43,356 nt of DNA from Candidatus Altarchaeales archaeon (lineage in GTDB: Archaea > Altiarchaeota > Altiarchaeia > IMC4 > QMZM01). The notes under the pieces are model-generated. The model was given only the letters and a program-made list of their open reading frames with translations, ran no database searches and had not been told where the DNA came from. The translations under genes and the position numbers were made by a program. The stretch spans positions 1-43,356 of the forward strand of contig JAHEXG010000006.1 of NCBI GenBank assembly GCA_023252215.1, written 5' to 3'. Positions 29,604-38,579 of the stretch are shown piece by piece; the stretch's first letter is position 1; the number at the start of each line of letters is the position of its first letter.

Positions 29604-30320
29604 ATGGATGTTTTTTTCGCGGTCACAGTATTTTTTTCGGTGCTTGTCATTCTGTATGCTTATCAAAAGGGGAAGATAGATTACTCCGCAGTAATCGCTT
29701 CTGGCCTGGTGGGACTGATTGCTTTGCTCACGGTCGGCGCAGAATGGATATATCTGATACTTGCTTTTTTCGTTCTCGGGAACCTGGTCACCCGATACAG
29801 GTACGCGGTCAAAGAGGGATACGGCGTCGCAGAAAAGGTGCGCAGTTACCGGAACGTCTTTGGGAACGGAGGCGCTGCAATGGTTTTCGCAGTCCTGTAT
29901 AAAGTTTCCGGAGGAAACAATGTCTTCCTCCTGGGCTACATCGGCGCCATGGCATCTGCTGCGGCTGACACATTTGCTACCGAGATAGGCGAGGTGCACG
30001 GCAGTATTCCCCGAATGGTCACGAATTTCAAGAAAGCCGCTATCGGGACCAATGGCGCAATTTCCCTTGCAGGCTGTTTTGCCGCCCTTGCGGGCGCTGC
30101 TATGATCTCTGTCATACCCCTCTTTTTTGACTTAGGCTTTAATCGTCTTACTTTTTTTGTTTTTGGGACTATTTCAGGGCTTTTCGGCTGCTACGTTGAT
30201 AGTATTGTCGGCGCCACGCTTGAGGGCCGCTCGAAGTTCTTGGATAATCATATGACCAATTTTTTAGGCACCCTGGCAGGCGGAACATGTGCTTTGGTAT
30301 TATATTTATTTTTTCATTGA
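29604..30320 (+). CDS. DUF92 family membrane protein (VTE6/phytyl-phosphate kinase-like)
   Basis: AYQKGKIDYSAVIASGLVGLI...GNGGAAMVFAVLY...GAMASAAADTFATEIGEV...GTNGAISLAGCFAALAGAAMI...DSIVGATLEG. Confidence 0.88.
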   Translation: MDVFFAVTVFFSVLVILYAYQKGKIDYSAVIASGLVGLIALLTVGAEWIYLILAFFVLGNLVTRYRYAVKEGYGVAEKVRSYRNVFGNGGAAMVFAVLYKVSGGNNVFLLGYIGAMASAAADTFATEIGEVHGSIPRMVTNFKKAAIGTNGAISLAGCFAALAGAAMISVIPLFFDLGFNRLTFFVFGTISGLFGCYVDSIVGATLEGRSKFLDNHMTNFLGTLAGGTCALVLYLFFH

Positions 30321-30363
30321 ATTATCTGTCTAATATTTATATAACTAAATCTATTTTTTATTA

Positions 30364-30873
30364 ATGAATGGACGATTAACTCTCGTACTCAATATTATGC
30401 TGCTTTTGTGCCTTATCGCAAACAGCGGATGCGTAGGAGAAAAGGCGGAAGCGGTCCAGAGCTACAAATACGTATGCAGCGATGGAACGATCGTGTCAGA
30501 GAGCCGCGAGTGCAGGATAGAAGAACCTGTATGTTCCTGTAATGTTCCTCCTCTTGTCTGCGTCTGCAACCAGACCACTCCTGGCTGCGTATCGAACCAG
30601 ACGGAGCTGGCTCAGAGTACTGATACCGATGCCGTGAACGCATCCCTTCCCGCGAAAACAGAGGAACAGACCGGCCCATGCGAATCCCTCGGCTGCCCGA
30701 AAGATGCGTTGTTCGTGGGCAATAACCAGACAAAGAAATTCCATTACTGCACCTGCGCTCAGGCTGAGAAGGTCAGTCCGCGTAACAGGGTGTGTTTCAG
30801 TAACGCTAAATACGCCGTGTCCCAGGGCTATGTTCCGTGCGGATTCTGCAAGCCTACGGATGCAAAGACTTAA
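30364..30873 (+). CDS. Cys-rich predicted lipoprotein with C-terminal Ada-like zinc-binding motif
   Basis: N-terminal LCLIANSGC lipobox-like; C-terminal FVGNNQTKKFHYCTCAQAEKVSPRNRVCFSNAKYAVSQGYVPCGFCKP. Confidence 0.7.
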   Translation: MNGRLTLVLNIMLLLCLIANSGCVGEKAEAVQSYKYVCSDGTIVSESRECRIEEPVCSCNVPPLVCVCNQTTPGCVSNQTELAQSTDTDAVNASLPAKTEEQTGPCESLGCPKDALFVGNNQTKKFHYCTCAQAEKVSPRNRVCFSNAKYAVSQGYVPCGFCKPTDAKT

Positions 30874-32279
30874 GACCTGAGCCTTTTCATATGCTCTACG
30901 CTTTTTCCTATGTGCTGCGCAGATGCTACGTCGTTCCTGCACCAAAGGCTTCCGCCGCTTATGGCATTCACGCCTTTGAGCGATAACTCCCTTGCTTCTT
31001 CTATGTTGTCGGCAATTCCCACGCAGGCGACGGTCCTTGAGCCCAGGGCATAATTCTTATTGTCTTCTCCGAGATTCAGAGAGCCTGGGTATATTTTCAG
31101 GTTTCCATTGTATTCCCTGGAAAGCTTATACGCTTTGGAAAGGTCTATTGGCCCGCCAACTTCCCCGGTTTTAACCTTTTCCGGGAACTGCGACGCAAAG
31201 CCCCCATAGGTCGAGGGCACCTTGTAAGTCAGAACGCTTGCTTTCTTTTCTACCCTGATCCTTCTCATGCACCCGTCTATCATGTCAAAGCATACGTCGA
31301 CGTAATCGTCTTTGAGGGTGGTCATGATGTTTATGAACTCCGGGTCTCCTCCGCGGCTGTTTATCTCCAGTACCTTCGGGCCCTCCTTTGTGTGCATGTA
31401 TGCCAGGTATAGAGCGGGCCCGCGCAGGCCGTCTTCCTCTTTTTTTCCTGATTTGAGGTACTTGAATAATTTGTTCGCGATCTCTCCTTCCTTCTCCCGG
31501 TCTTGCGCCGACATGAACGGCAGATGGTCGCATGCGTCTTTGTATGAGCCCATGCCTCCTGTGTTCGGTCCCGCGTCGTCGTCGAATGCTCTTTTGTAGT
31601 CCCTTACGTCCGGGAGTCCCGCAAGGCTTACTCCGTCGCAGAAGCACTGGTAGCTGGACTCTTCGCCGTCTACTTTTTCTTCTACGAGAACCGAGTCTTT
31701 TTCATATATCGTCATGTAGTGCCGGTATAATTCCTCGAATGTATTAAAGTGGTCTCCCCACACGCCTACGCCTTTGCCGTATCCGGGGCGGTCCGGCTTC
31801 ACGACTGCCTGGTTGTTTAATTCAGAGAGCCATTCCTTCAGGTCTTTCTTCATCTCCTCCTCGCTTTTGTATTCCGCCTTCCTGAATACCTTGTAGCGGG
31901 GATTGGCTTCCGGAACGCATTTTGCCATAATCTCCCTCTGGGCGACCTTGCTTTCCTCGAGCGCGAATTCTTTTGTGGGGCAGACCATTGGTATGCCGGT
32001 CTCTTTTTCCAGGACGTCGCGTATCCCCGCGATTATCGGACCCTCCGGGCAGACCACGCCGAAGCTTATCTTATCGGCCCTCGTCTTCGCCCACTTGCAT
32101 ATCTTATCAACCGAGAGGTCGGGTATGACGACGTGTTCCTCTGCTTTTTCCAGGTTAAAAGGATTCCTCTGCTTGTCTGCGATATACAATTTTACGTTAT
32201 AATTGCTGCGCAAGAACGCATCCACGATCGAGGCGGCACGTGAGCCGTAGCTGACGACAAGTATTCCTGTGTTTTCCAT
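30870..32279 (-). CDS. purD: Phosphoribosylamine--glycine ligase (ATP-grasp)
   Basis: ILVVSYGSRAASIVDAFLRS; GVVCPEGPIIAGIRDVLEKETGIPMVCPTKEFALEESK; VLVEEKVDGEESSYQCFCDG; LEINSRGGDPEF. Confidence 0.9.
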   Translation of the reverse strand: MENTGILVVSYGSRAASIVDAFLRSNYNVKLYIADKQRNPFNLEKAEEHVVIPDLSVDKICKWAKTRADKISFGVVCPEGPIIAGIRDVLEKETGIPMVCPTKEFALEESKVAQREIMAKCVPEANPRYKVFRKAEYKSEEEMKKDLKEWLSELNNQAVVKPDRPGYGKGVGVWGDHFNTFEELYRHYMTIYEKDSVLVEEKVDGEESSYQCFCDGVSLAGLPDVRDYKRAFDDDAGPNTGGMGSYKDACDHLPFMSAQDREKEGEIANKLFKYLKSGKKEEDGLRGPALYLAYMHTKEGPKVLEINSRGGDPEFINIMTTLKDDYVDVCFDMIDGCMRRIRVEKKASVLTYKVPSTYGGFASQFPEKVKTGEVGGPIDLSKAYKLSREYNGNLKIYPGSLNLGEDNKNYALGSRTVACVGIADNIEEARELSLKGVNAISGGSLWCRNDVASAQHIGKSVEHMKRLRS

Positions 32280-32314
32280 GGTAGAAAATTAGTCTTTGTT
32301 GCTTTTATTATATT

Positions 32315-32899
32315 TTACGAATCCTGGCGTCTGGCTGACAACAAGCCGCGGATGGAAAAAGCCCTGGCATCGAGCGCGGCCTTATACAGGTAGGGGGCAA
32401 AGATGAATGCGAATACTGCGTTGGACAAATGGAGTATCGTGAACGGCACCTGGGCCATGAGAGCCATAGGGATTCCTCCGGCTCCGTAGAACTGCAAGGC
32501 AAAACATACGCATGTAACAAGATCGTAGAACAGCGTAAGCGCTCCGGCAAGCAGGGCATATTCCCTGCGCAGGAAGTTCTTTTTCGCATAGCCCAGCAGC
32601 CCGGCTATGACGCCGACTATTCCATAAGCAAGGGATGTGTATAGGGTTACGAGAGGCATCTGCATCAGCCACGGGAATGTCAGGGGCCCTGATGCCATCA
32701 GGATGTTTGACAGTATCATGGAGCCTGCGCCAATTAAAAAGCCTGCGAGGGGGCCTGCCGCAAGGCCGGCTGTGAGTGTGAAGAGCATTACGGGCTCTAT
32801 GTTGGGATAAGGAGCCATCGCCATCCTCAGGGCGGAGACAAGGACTATGCTCCCGAAGAGAGCCTGGAGGTTCAGATTGAAAAGGCGCTTCTTTTTCAT
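32315..32899 (-). CDS. ECF transporter S component-like membrane protein
   Basis: MEPVMLFTLTAGLAAGPLAGFLIGAGSMILSNILMA-type (here NIEPVMLFTL...) S-component pattern; about 5-6 TM segments. Confidence 0.8.
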   Translation of the reverse strand: MKKKRLFNLNLQALFGSIVLVSALRMAMAPYPNIEPVMLFTLTAGLAAGPLAGFLIGAGSMILSNILMASGPLTFPWLMQMPLVTLYTSLAYGIVGVIAGLLGYAKKNFLRREYALLAGALTLFYDLVTCVCFALQFYGAGGIPMALMAQVPFTILHLSNAVFAFIFAPYLYKAALDARAFSIRGLLSARRQDS

Positions 32900-32945
32900 A
32901 TTATACAGATTATTTTAATGTCTGAAAATAAAAGATATAGCAAAT

Positions 32946-33326
32946 ATGAATCCCTTGCTTATAGTGGGCGCAGGCGGCTTTCTTGGGGCAATACTGCGGT
33001 ATGCCGTAGGCGGCTGGGTGCAAAAAGGGATGGAGTCTTTCCCTTTAGGGACCCTGGCGGTTAATTTCACCGGAACATTGGTTTTGTCGCTCATCATGTA
33101 CTCTTCAGAATATGGAGGCCTCTTCGGCCCGGAAGAGCGGATGTTTCTCACAATAGGCGTCCTGGGCGCATACACGACCATGTCCACATTCAGCTACGAA
33201 TCATTCCGCCTGCTGGAACAGAACCAGTTGATGCCTTTTACGGTAAACGTCCTGGGGACAGTGGCATCCACTTTGTTTGCCGTCTACCTGGGCAGATTGA
33301 TAGTCCTATCTTTCGTGAAAGCATAG
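32946..33326 (+). CDS. crcB: Fluoride channel CrcB/Fluc
   Basis: VGAGGFLGAILRYAVGGWV...FPLGTLAVNFTGTLVLSLIMY...GVLGAYTTMSTFSYESFRLLE. Confidence 0.95.
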   Translation: MNPLLIVGAGGFLGAILRYAVGGWVQKGMESFPLGTLAVNFTGTLVLSLIMYSSEYGGLFGPEERMFLTIGVLGAYTTMSTFSYESFRLLEQNQLMPFTVNVLGTVASTLFAVYLGRLIVLSFVKA

Positions 33327-33331
33327 ATACA

Positions 33332-33673
33332 ATGGAAAAAGAATCCGAAGCAGTGCTTCTAAGGATATTCATCGGCGAATCCGACATGTTCCAGGGAAAA
33401 CCCCTGCACAAGTATCTACTGGAATTGTTCAAAAAAGAAGGACTCGCAGGCGCAACAGTGCTGAGGGCCGTAAGCGGCTACGGCAAAACAAGCAGGCTGC
33501 ACACCACATCAGTTCTCAGACTTTCAACGGATCTTCCTCTGGTAATAGAGGTCGCAGACAAAAAAGAGAAGATAGAAGCCATTAAGCCTAAGCTTGATGG
33601 GATCATAAACGGCGGCCTAATAACCGAAGAAAAGATCCGGGTTATCTACTACGAAGGAAAGAACTCATCCTAA
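33332..33673 (+). CDS. DUF190 family protein
   Basis: LLRIFIGESDMFQGKPLHKYLLELFKKEGLAGATVLRAVSGYGKTSRLHTTSVLRLSTDLPLVIEVAD; directly follows crcB. Confidence 0.92.
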   Translation: MEKESEAVLLRIFIGESDMFQGKPLHKYLLELFKKEGLAGATVLRAVSGYGKTSRLHTTSVLRLSTDLPLVIEVADKKEKIEAIKPKLDGIINGGLITEEKIRVIYYEGKNSS

Positions 33674-35137
33674 GAATTTTCTAACGCTTGCCGCTCTGAG
33701 TATCAGTTCTTCGCGTCCCTCGGTCTGGTTCTTTTTGATGGAGTCTATTATCTGGTCCGTTATCTTCTTGTGTTCCTGGTTTGTTTCGTAGTCTATTCCC
33801 GACTTTTTTATTGCTTTCCTGACTTCGGCCGGTACGTATTCGGTATCCGGGTTGTAGTATGCCAATGCGTCTTTCAGGCCTGTCTCATAGTTCACGTAAG
33901 ACTCTCTTATGAATCCTGCGTCGTCTCCGCTGAGGGCGTTTATCCCCAGTATCTCAGGCGGCAGGCCGACGGAGTAAAGGGCTGCAGTGAATGATATCAC
34001 CCTGGGCAGCTTTATTTCGCCCATGTTCCGGGAATAACCGAAGAGGCCCACGTGCAGTTTTCTTTTTCTTCTTGCGGGAACGTATCTTGCGACCTTGTTT
34101 ATCACGGGGGCGAGCACTGCTATCTGTTTTTGGTATTCCCGGCAGTATCTGTCGATGAACTCCAGACTTTTCTTCTCGTCTATCTCCTGCGGCTTTCCGA
34201 CTCTTCTCTCCTTGAGCTTCTTGACCGTCTCCCTGACCCTTTCAGGCGGATTGTCGTATTTAAGAGCCGACTGTATCGTGAAAGTATACGCGCTGGGATA
34301 CTCGTCCATGACCTTGCCGACAGTCTCAGGACGCAGGTCCCCCCTGAAAGGCGCGCTGCCCACGCCGATGATCGGATATATGGGAACTCCAATCTCTTCG
34401 GATAGTAGATGCAGGCGGTGTAATGCTATCTTGTTCAGGAGCACCGCGCTTATGAGGCCGTAGTTCATCGCAGGGTCGCTTCTTGCCAGGAATACCCGCT
34501 GATATTCTACGTCTTTGTCCTGCAGGTACTGCTTTGTTATGCTGTGCGCTTCCAGCATGTGTTCTCTGTCCTCGAACAAGGGTATTACGTTTATCCTGTC
34601 GGGCTTGAACTCGCCTATCCATTCCGCGATGGTTATGTCCCCGTCTCTGAAGGGCTTGTCCTGTTTTCCCACGACATAGTCTGCGTAGTAGCGGTATATG
34701 CGGTCTATGCATCTTGCGGATGTCGTCATCGGGAGGATAACCTCGAATATCGGTGCGAGGTCTGCTCCATAGAATAGTTTTGCGACGTCGTATGACCTGG
34801 GGATGCTCTCCAATGTTTCAAGAAGTATCTTTGCTTCGGCCTTCTCAATGGTGGGGTTAGGCACCCGCAGAGTTATGAAAACGTCCTTACCAAGCTTTGT
34901 TTCCCTGAAAAAGGACTCATATTTTGTTAGAAGTTTCTTGACCACGAAATCGTCCACTTCTTTTCCTTCGCAGTCCCACATCTGCTCGTCGCACCCAAGG
35001 TGCGAGAGCGCATAATACGCCTCCTGTATCTCGTCTTCTCCTCCAAGAACCGTGCTTTCGGCAAAGAACGGGAGGTTGACGTTATCCGGGTGCTGCGTAC
35101 TCATGCAGCGGGGGATCTTGGCGGCCATGGCTATCAT
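33665..35137 (-). CDS. ppcA: Archaeal-type phosphoenolpyruvate carboxylase (start probably 35128)
   Basis: AAKIPRCMSTQHPDNVNLPFFAESTVLGGEDEIQEAYYALSHLGCDEQMWDCEGKEVD; KLHVGLFGYSRNMG. Confidence 0.95.
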   Translation of the reverse strand: MIAMAAKIPRCMSTQHPDNVNLPFFAESTVLGGEDEIQEAYYALSHLGCDEQMWDCEGKEVDDFVVKKLLTKYESFFRETKLGKDVFITLRVPNPTIEKAEAKILLETLESIPRSYDVAKLFYGADLAPIFEVILPMTTSARCIDRIYRYYADYVVGKQDKPFRDGDITIAEWIGEFKPDRINVIPLFEDREHMLEAHSITKQYLQDKDVEYQRVFLARSDPAMNYGLISAVLLNKIALHRLHLLSEEIGVPIYPIIGVGSAPFRGDLRPETVGKVMDEYPSAYTFTIQSALKYDNPPERVRETVKKLKERRVGKPQEIDEKKSLEFIDRYCREYQKQIAVLAPVINKVARYVPARRKRKLHVGLFGYSRNMGEIKLPRVISFTAALYSVGLPPEILGINALSGDDAGFIRESYVNYETGLKDALAYYNPDTEYVPAEVRKAIKKSGIDYETNQEHKKITDQIIDSIKKNQTEGREELILRAASVRKFLG

Positions 35138-35245
35138 ATATCTACTATATATTAAGATAGATTGTGGGGATAATAGTGGAGAGCGCAGCGGGTCATATTT
35201 TTATGCCCTGCCTCGGGATATATAACAGTAACTTTTTTCGGCCAT

Positions 35246-35641
35246 ATGAAAAAGAAGATGCCGCAGGAAACAATCCGCTTGGTGGACAGATTTATGAACG
35301 TCCTAAGAAGTCAGAAAGACTTCGGCAGAGTGGAGTTCGTGATACTTTACGGCTCGGCCGCGGAAGGAAGAGCGCTGAAAAGCTCGGATATTGACCTATG
35401 CATCTACTACGCCGGAGACCGAAAACAGCAGGCAAGCTTCAGGGAACGACTCCTCCGGCTGCTGCCCGCAAGATTCGACATACAGATATTCCAGGAAATA
35501 CCTCTCTACGTAAGAAAAAACGTACTAAGAGGAAAAGAAGTATATGCCAAAGACAATGGATTCATGTACGACACCCTGACAAATACCATAAAAGACTATG
35601 AAACATTCAGGCCGAAACTAATGCAATACGTTGGAGGATAG
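35246..35641 (+). CDS. MNT-domain nucleotidyltransferase (MntA-like antitoxin)
   Basis: VEFVILYGSAAEGRALKSSDIDLCIYY contains GSX10DXD; followed by a HEPN gene with a small overlap. Confidence 0.9.
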   Translation: MKKKMPQETIRLVDRFMNVLRSQKDFGRVEFVILYGSAAEGRALKSSDIDLCIYYAGDRKQQASFRERLLRLLPARFDIQIFQEIPLYVRKNVLRGKEVYAKDNGFMYDTLTNTIKDYETFRPKLMQYVGG

Positions 35642-35645
35642 TTCC

Positions 35646-36071
35646 ATGAACCTAAGAAAAGACCTGATAAGGATAAAACTAAAAGAGATCGAAGAAAGCA
35701 TTGATCTGATACAAGAAAATCTGCCGGATAAACCCGGCAAATTCAATGTTATCGGCCTCATTAAAGACGGTATCTACAAAAAGACGGAGTATTGCATAGA
35801 GAACATGCTGGACATATGCGCGATACTTAACGCAGACTACAAACTCGGGATCCCCGAAGACGAAGACGACATAATAAAGAAACTGGCAGACGCAGGGCGT
35901 ATAACAAAGAATCTAAGCGCAAAAATAAGGGAAATGAAAGGATTCCGAAACCTTCTTGTCCACAGGTACGGAAAAATAGATGATATGCGTGCATATAAAG
36001 ACATTAAGAAAGGCATAAAAGACTTTGAAATGTTCCAAACAGAAATAAGAGAGATACTGGAAAAATCATAG
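35646..36071 (+). CDS. HEPN-domain protein (HepT/DUF86-like toxin)
   Basis: KEMKGFRNLLVHRYGKIDD contains RX4HXY. Confidence 0.92.
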   Translation: MNLRKDLIRIKLKEIEESIDLIQENLPDKPGKFNVIGLIKDGIYKKTEYCIENMLDICAILNADYKLGIPEDEDDIIKKLADAGRITKNLSAKIREMKGFRNLLVHRYGKIDDMRAYKDIKKGIKDFEMFQTEIREILEKS

Positions 36072-36081
36072 ATACCATAAC

Positions 36082-37137
36082 ATGCCCGAAATAATCTCCG
36101 ACGACATAGGAAGCTTCCCACTGCCAGCCGGCGCAGACAGGGAAAAAATAAGGAAGATCGCATCCGCCATAGCCACGGGTACTGCGGTGAAAGCGGACCG
36201 GGACATATTCGATCCGGTCATAGGAGAGATGATGCAAAAAAAGATAGACGCAGGCATCATGCGCCCCAATTACCCGCAGGTACGGGACATGATCCAGTCC
36301 TATACCCAATTGATGGAGGACTATCCGGAAGAGGATCAGCCCTGGGTTGTGGAAAAAAAGCATGCGGTCTTACCCGAACTTTCCGCCCTTGCCCCGGTAG
36401 GAAAAAAGTTCCTGAAAGACACTGGCGAGGCATTGCAGATGCGCGTCTGCGTGACCGGGCCTCTTGAATTATATCTTAAAAGCGTCGGGGGAAGCGTGCA
36501 GGAAGACCTGCTCATGAATATGTCGAAAAGCGTGTCAAGGTTCATCGAAAATTCCATCATCGATACCGCCTATCTAAAGACTGCGGTTTTTTCCATAGAC
36601 GAGCCAAGCCTGGGCCTGAACCCCAATATGTCGATCGATGCGGACATACTGACCGAGGCATGGGATACTGCCGCCAAAAAAGCCGGGCGAAGAGACGTGG
36701 AGATACACCTGCACTCCGTGAACGCCGTGGACATGGTCTACTCGGCCGACAAAATAAACGTGATAGGCGTAGAATACGCGGCAAGCCCGAAAGCTCTTGA
36801 CCTGTTGGACAAGAGCGAGATCGAATCATACGACAAATTCCTGCGCGTCGGCGTGGCCCGCACCGACATATCCAAGATGGCCGCGGAATACAATGAGAGA
36901 TATGCAACAGACCTTTGGAAGACCAAAGATTTCTCAGATCTAGCCGACAAGATGGAGAACGCGCGCAACATCACTAAGAGGCTGACTAAGGCCTACGAAC
37001 TATTCGGGGACCGGATAAAATACGCAGGCCCGGACTGCGGCCTGGGAAGCTGGCCGGGACAGGACGCAGCATACGCGATATTGAAGAATGCTGCGGATGC
37101 GATTACGGAGTTTAACGGAAAATCAGAAGTCAGATAA
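36082..37137 (+). CDS. Core MetE-like (cobalamin-independent methionine synthase C-terminal family) protein
   Basis: DDIGSFPLP; VFSIDEPSLGLN; EIHLHSVNAVDMVYSADKINVIGVEYAAS; YAGPDCGLGSWPGQDAAYAIL. Confidence 0.85.
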   Translation: MPEIISDDIGSFPLPAGADREKIRKIASAIATGTAVKADRDIFDPVIGEMMQKKIDAGIMRPNYPQVRDMIQSYTQLMEDYPEEDQPWVVEKKHAVLPELSALAPVGKKFLKDTGEALQMRVCVTGPLELYLKSVGGSVQEDLLMNMSKSVSRFIENSIIDTAYLKTAVFSIDEPSLGLNPNMSIDADILTEAWDTAAKKAGRRDVEIHLHSVNAVDMVYSADKINVIGVEYAASPKALDLLDKSEIESYDKFLRVGVARTDISKMAAEYNERYATDLWKTKDFSDLADKMENARNITKRLTKAYELFGDRIKYAGPDCGLGSWPGQDAAYAILKNAADAITEFNGKSEVR

Positions 37138-37909
37138 CGCACGCTTCCACTTCCAGCCTCATCATCGGGATATGTACCATGCCCTTTGAGTCCAAAGGAT
37201 TACGTCGTATGTATTCTTCCGCGATCTCGTCTATGAATTTTTTGCGCATCTTTTCAGGTACTCTGTCAGTGTACGGGTGCCAGGTTGTTCTTATGAACGA
37301 CGCAAGGCCCTCGTGACCGGTGTCTGCTCTGTCCTTTGGGACTAATTCTACTCTCGTTTCTTTCAGGCCTGCCTGCTTGAGAAATACCCTGTATTCTTGC
37401 GGGGTGTAGAACGCCCATGGAAATACGAATCCGTCAAAATATTTTTTCCAGTTCGCTGCAATGACGTCATCTGCGACCTTGATTATTTCCGTGGCATTCC
37501 CTTTCCCTCCAAACTGCAGAAGCATCCGTCCGGTAGGCCGCAGGCTGCGTTTTATGCCTTGCAGGACCGGGACATGGTCCCTGATCCAGTGCAGGCATGC
37601 GAATGAGACAACATGGTCGAACTCTTTGTCATATTCCAGGCATCTTGCGTCTCCTACCCGGAATGTCAGATTAGGATAATTTTGGTGCCTGGATATTGCA
37701 TAGGCGATCATTTCAGGCGATGCGTCCAGGCCGGTTGCCGTTCCGTTTGGGACGTTTTTTGCCAGTTCTGCCGTTAGTTTGCCGTCTCCGCAGCCTATGT
37801 CCAGGATGTGTTCGGTTCCTTTGAGTTTTAGTTTTTTTATGAGTTCTTTTGCCCATGTCTCCTGCGCGCATGAGTTTTTCTCATAGTCTTTTGGATTCCA
37901 TTTAGGCAT
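37130..37909 (-). CDS. Class I SAM-dependent methyltransferase
   Basis: HILDIGCGDGKLTAELAKNVPNGTATGLDASPEMIAYA; FDHVVSFACLHWIRD. Confidence 0.9.
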   Translation of the reverse strand: MPKWNPKDYEKNSCAQETWAKELIKKLKLKGTEHILDIGCGDGKLTAELAKNVPNGTATGLDASPEMIAYAISRHQNYPNLTFRVGDARCLEYDKEFDHVVSFACLHWIRDHVPVLQGIKRSLRPTGRMLLQFGGKGNATEIIKVADDVIAANWKKYFDGFVFPWAFYTPQEYRVFLKQAGLKETRVELVPKDRADTGHEGLASFIRTTWHPYTDRVPEKMRKKFIDEIAEEYIRRNPLDSKGMVHIPMMRLEVEACVI

Positions 37910-37988
37910 ATTGCTTTCCTCGTAATATTATTAATACGGTGTCAGGAAAGTATTTTAAGTCAGGGGCTGATTAATTAAACAAGATAAA

Positions 37989-38573
37989 ATGAGAACTGCA
38001 AAAATTGCGCGCAAGACAAAGGAGACGCAGATAACCTTGGAATTAAACCTTGACGGTGCCGGCAGATCGAAGATCAAGTCGCCCGTCAATTTCCTGAACC
38101 ACATGCTGGAGAATTTTGCGAAACACGCATCATTCGACCTTACGATTAGCGCGAAGGGCGACGTTAAGGTAGAGGACCATCACCTTGTCGAAGACCTTGG
38201 GCTGTGCCTGGGCGAGGCGCTGGATAAGGCGCTTGGCGATAAAAAGGGCATTAACCGGATGGGCCACGCTCTTGTTCCGATGGATGAGTCTCTTGCGACC
38301 GTAGCGCTTGACCTGTCCGGGAGGCCGTATGCCTTGATCGATATTCCTTTCTCGGAATTCAGGGATGCGAAGCTCGGAGACGTTACCAAGGAGAACGTGC
38401 CGCATTTCTTCGAATCTCTTGCGTCGAAGGGAAAACTTAATCTGCACCTCAAAGTAGCGGGAAGAAACGACCACCACATGGTCGAAGCATCTTTTAAGGC
38501 GCTTGCAAGAGCGCTGCATGACGCTACCCGCGTCACCGGGAAGGGCGTTTCGTCTACTAAGGGAGTACTCTAA
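37989..38573 (+). CDS. hisB: Imidazoleglycerol-phosphate dehydratase
   Basis: VNFLNHMLENFAKHASFDLTISAKGDVKVEDHHLVEDLGLCLGEAL; KVAGRNDHHMVEASFKALARALHDA. Confidence 0.96.
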   Translation: MRTAKIARKTKETQITLELNLDGAGRSKIKSPVNFLNHMLENFAKHASFDLTISAKGDVKVEDHHLVEDLGLCLGEALDKALGDKKGINRMGHALVPMDESLATVALDLSGRPYALIDIPFSEFRDAKLGDVTKENVPHFFESLASKGKLNLHLKVAGRNDHHMVEASFKALARALHDATRVTGKGVSSTKGVL

Positions 38574-38579
38574 GAGAAA

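Noticed and set aside
32900-32945. Fluoride riboswitch upstream of crcB
   Set aside because: The intergenic gap is only 46 nt and no crcB-motif-like pairing was visible.
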